DNA of 53,176 nucleotides from Eubacteriales bacterium. GTDB lineage: Bacteria > Bacillota > Clostridia > Saccharofermentanales > UBA5734. The translations under genes and the position numbers were made by a program. Location of the stretch: the NCBI GenBank assembly GCA_028685755.1, contig JAQUDJ010000012.1, positions 3,894 to 57,069 on the forward strand, given 5' to 3'. The notes beneath the pieces are model-generated. The model made no database searches and was not told where the DNA came from. It saw only the letters and a program-made list of their open reading frames with translations. Shown piece by piece: positions 51,949 to 53,176 of this stretch (position 1 is the stretch's first letter; each line of letters begins with the position of its first letter).

Positions 51949-52917
51949 ATGAGCGAGGTCGCGGTTAAGCCGAATAATGATTTAAGCAAATCGGTCAAAG
52001 CCTTTTTAACTAAGTACAGTATTTATTTTATTCTGGTCCTACTGGTTGCAATCTTAACCTTTCTGTCACCAGCCTTTTTGAAACCCGTTAACTTAATTAA
52101 CATTGTTCGTCAGATTTCCTTGATTGCGATCGTTGGCTTTGGTGTCACGATGATCATCATCACGACTGGGATCGACTTGTCATCAGGTTCTGTTATCGCA
52201 GTTGCAGGTATTGTGGCTAGCAAATTTGCTCACCCGGATACATATCCTTTGGCCGTTGCTTTAATACTCGGACTCGGTGTGGGACTTCTCGCTGGCGCAA
52301 TTAATGGATTTTTTGTATCAATCGTCAAACTGCCTGCCTTCATCGCAACCTTGGGTATGATGCTTTCGTTCCGTGGTGTTGGTTATATCCTAAGCGAAGG
52401 CCATCCGATTACCAACTTTACTAAAGAATATGATTTTATCGGTTCGGGTTACTGGCTCGGACTACCGCTCATGATCTACATCCTCTTTGGAGCTGCTGTT
52501 CTTTCTTATGTCATCTTGCGCCACACCAAGACGGGCAAATGCATCTATGCTATCGGCGGAAACCAACAAGCTGCAGTCGTTTCTGGTATCAACGTCAAAA
52601 AGAACTTGATGTTTGTTTATTCTTACGCCGGGATGATGTCTGCCTTAGCTGGCATTATGCTTTCATCCCGTTTAAGCTCCGGTCAACCAACCGCTGGTCT
52701 GACCTATGAAATGGATGCGATCTCAAGTGCCGTTATTGGCGGTACCAGTCTTTCAGGTGGTATTGGTACGATTCAGGGTACTTTAATCGGAGCGTTGATC
52801 ATTGGCGTTTTGAACAACGGTATGGATCTCATGCACATTAACGCTTACTACCAACAAGTCGTCAAAGGTTCAATCATCGTCCTTGCCGTTATCCTAGATA
52901 AAGCCAGAAACAGATAA
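51949..52917 (+). CDS. Sugar ABC transporter permease (RbsC-like)
   Basis: 322 residues with eight to ten membrane segments. The family signatures IITTGIDLSSGSVIAVAGIVA and AVIGGTSLSGGIGTIQGTLIGALIIGVLNNGMDLM are visible. The ATG at 51949 follows TGAGGAG at 7-nt spacing; an in-frame ATG at 51922 has none. It completes the importer with the lipoprotein and ATPase. A hairpin at 52949-52991 follows. Confidence 0.95.
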   Translation: MSEVAVKPNNDLSKSVKAFLTKYSIYFILVLLVAILTFLSPAFLKPVNLINIVRQISLIAIVGFGVTMIIITTGIDLSSGSVIAVAGIVASKFAHPDTYPLAVALILGLGVGLLAGAINGFFVSIVKLPAFIATLGMMLSFRGVGYILSEGHPITNFTKEYDFIGSGYWLGLPLMIYILFGAAVLSYVILRHTKTGKCIYAIGGNQQAAVVSGINVKKNLMFVYSYAGMMSALAGIMLSSRLSSGQPTAGLTYEMDAISSAVIGGTSLSGGIGTIQGTLIGALIIGVLNNGMDLMHINAYYQQVVKGSIIVLAVILDKARNR

Positions 52918-52948
52918 CAACGCTGCGCACCGCGAAGTTATCCTTCGG

Positions 52949-52991
52949 TTGGGGATGTGGCTCGCGATCATAATCGTTACCACATCCCCAA
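52949..52991 (+). other. 12-bp hairpin after the permease gene
   Basis: TTGGGGATGTGG (52949-52960) and CCACATCCCCAA (52980-52991) with a 19-nt loop. Only TTCCTTTC follows, so it may be a leaky terminator or a stabilising hairpin allowing some expression of the next isomerase gene. Confidence 0.7.
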
Positions 52992-53052
52992 TTCCTTTCA
53001 GATAGGTATCCTTGAAATATCTTCAAAAAATAAAAATCACGAGGTGTGTTTC

Positions 53053-53176
53053 ATGAAAATAGCATTTGACGTTGACGTCATCGCCAAACAAATGAGCATC
53101 AACGATATGGTCCATCAGGTCGCTGACTGGGGTTACAAGTACATCGAACAATCCCCACACCCGCGGATCAACCCAT
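53053..53176 (+). CDS. Second sugar phosphate isomerase/epimerase family protein (cut by window edge)
   Basis: The first 41 residues, beginning MKIAFDVDVIAKQMSINDMV, resemble the N-terminus of TIM-barrel isomerases/epimerases, including a conserved YKYIEQSPHP-type strand with the metal-proximal Glu. GAGGTG is 7 nt before the ATG. It follows the transporter genes without an obvious new promoter, so it is likely part of the same operon. It differs in sequence from the isomerase at 47859. The rest is outside the window. Confidence 0.8.
   Translation, partial: MKIAFDVDVIAKQMSINDMVHQVADWGYKYIEQSPHPRINP

Noticed and set aside
45380-53176. Genomic island boundaries around the LacI regulon
   Set aside because: No integrase, transposase, tRNA gene or flanking direct repeats are visible, so horizontal acquisition is not supported by the sequence in view.

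Overview
This window looks like chromosomal DNA from a fermentative, Gram-positive-type anaerobe of the Bacillota (class Clostridia or close to it). The reasons are the gene content and order (pta-ackA, mltG next to a U32 peptidase, a Spo0A-type DNA-binding domain, HPr, LTA-synthase-type sulfatase, two-subunit class I fumarase), strong AGGAGG-type ribosome binding sites, sigma-A-type promoters and a multi-domain [FeFe] hydrogenase. I cannot name genus or species. I see no rRNA, tRNA, CRISPR array, insertion sequence or phage gene.

Layout. 1-8500: the start of tyrS and tmcAL (both -), an unknown membrane-anchored protein divergent from tmcAL, pta-ackA-proS (acetate/ATP formation plus prolyl-tRNA synthetase), a large hairpin terminator, then a pseudouridine synthase and a small membrane protein on the other strand. 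8600-19000: cell wall and translation block (ddl-murI-DUF1934; yceD-rpmF; DUF512 radical SAM-der-typA-mltG-U32 peptidase). 19000-22100: three membrane proteins on the minus strand (AI-2E family permease, CPBP protease, type A24 prepilin peptidase). 22250-30200: glycogen phosphorylase behind an 18-bp palindrome, a metallophosphoesterase, a membrane protein-ligA-membrane protein-HPr-like run, a standalone Spo0A C-terminal-domain protein and HU. 30500-33400: split fumarase, a DUF1858 protein and a K+ channel/RCK protein. 33400-40200: an LTA-synthase-like sulfatase divergent from a 1154-residue hydrogenase that fuses a GltD-like flavoprotein to an H-cluster domain, then a second AI-2E permease. 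40174-45300: UPF0303, Gfo/Idh/MocA and LysE proteins (-), an ABC-2 exporter (+) and a 35-residue membrane peptide.

45300-53176 is the most distinctive part. A LacI-family regulator is followed by a Gfo/Idh/MocA dehydrogenase, a TIM-barrel isomerase/epimerase, a ribose-type sugar ABC transporter (binding lipoprotein, double ATPase, permease) and the start of a second TIM-barrel isomerase. Five near-identical palindromes (consensus ACGGGCTCGAGCCCGT) occur only in front of the regulator, the dehydrogenase and the transporter. Together these look like a self-contained regulon for uptake and oxidation/isomerisation of an unidentified sugar, cyclitol or glycoside.

Other points worth attention: an HPr-like protein that keeps His15 but has Asn at position 46; a Spo0A-type DNA-binding domain without a recognisable receiver; a Val in place of the H-cluster L2 Met; back-to-back extended -10 promoters that would give two leaderless mRNAs; and terminators buried in the coding ends of convergent genes. 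All positions and motifs were read by eye; no database search or folding program was run.
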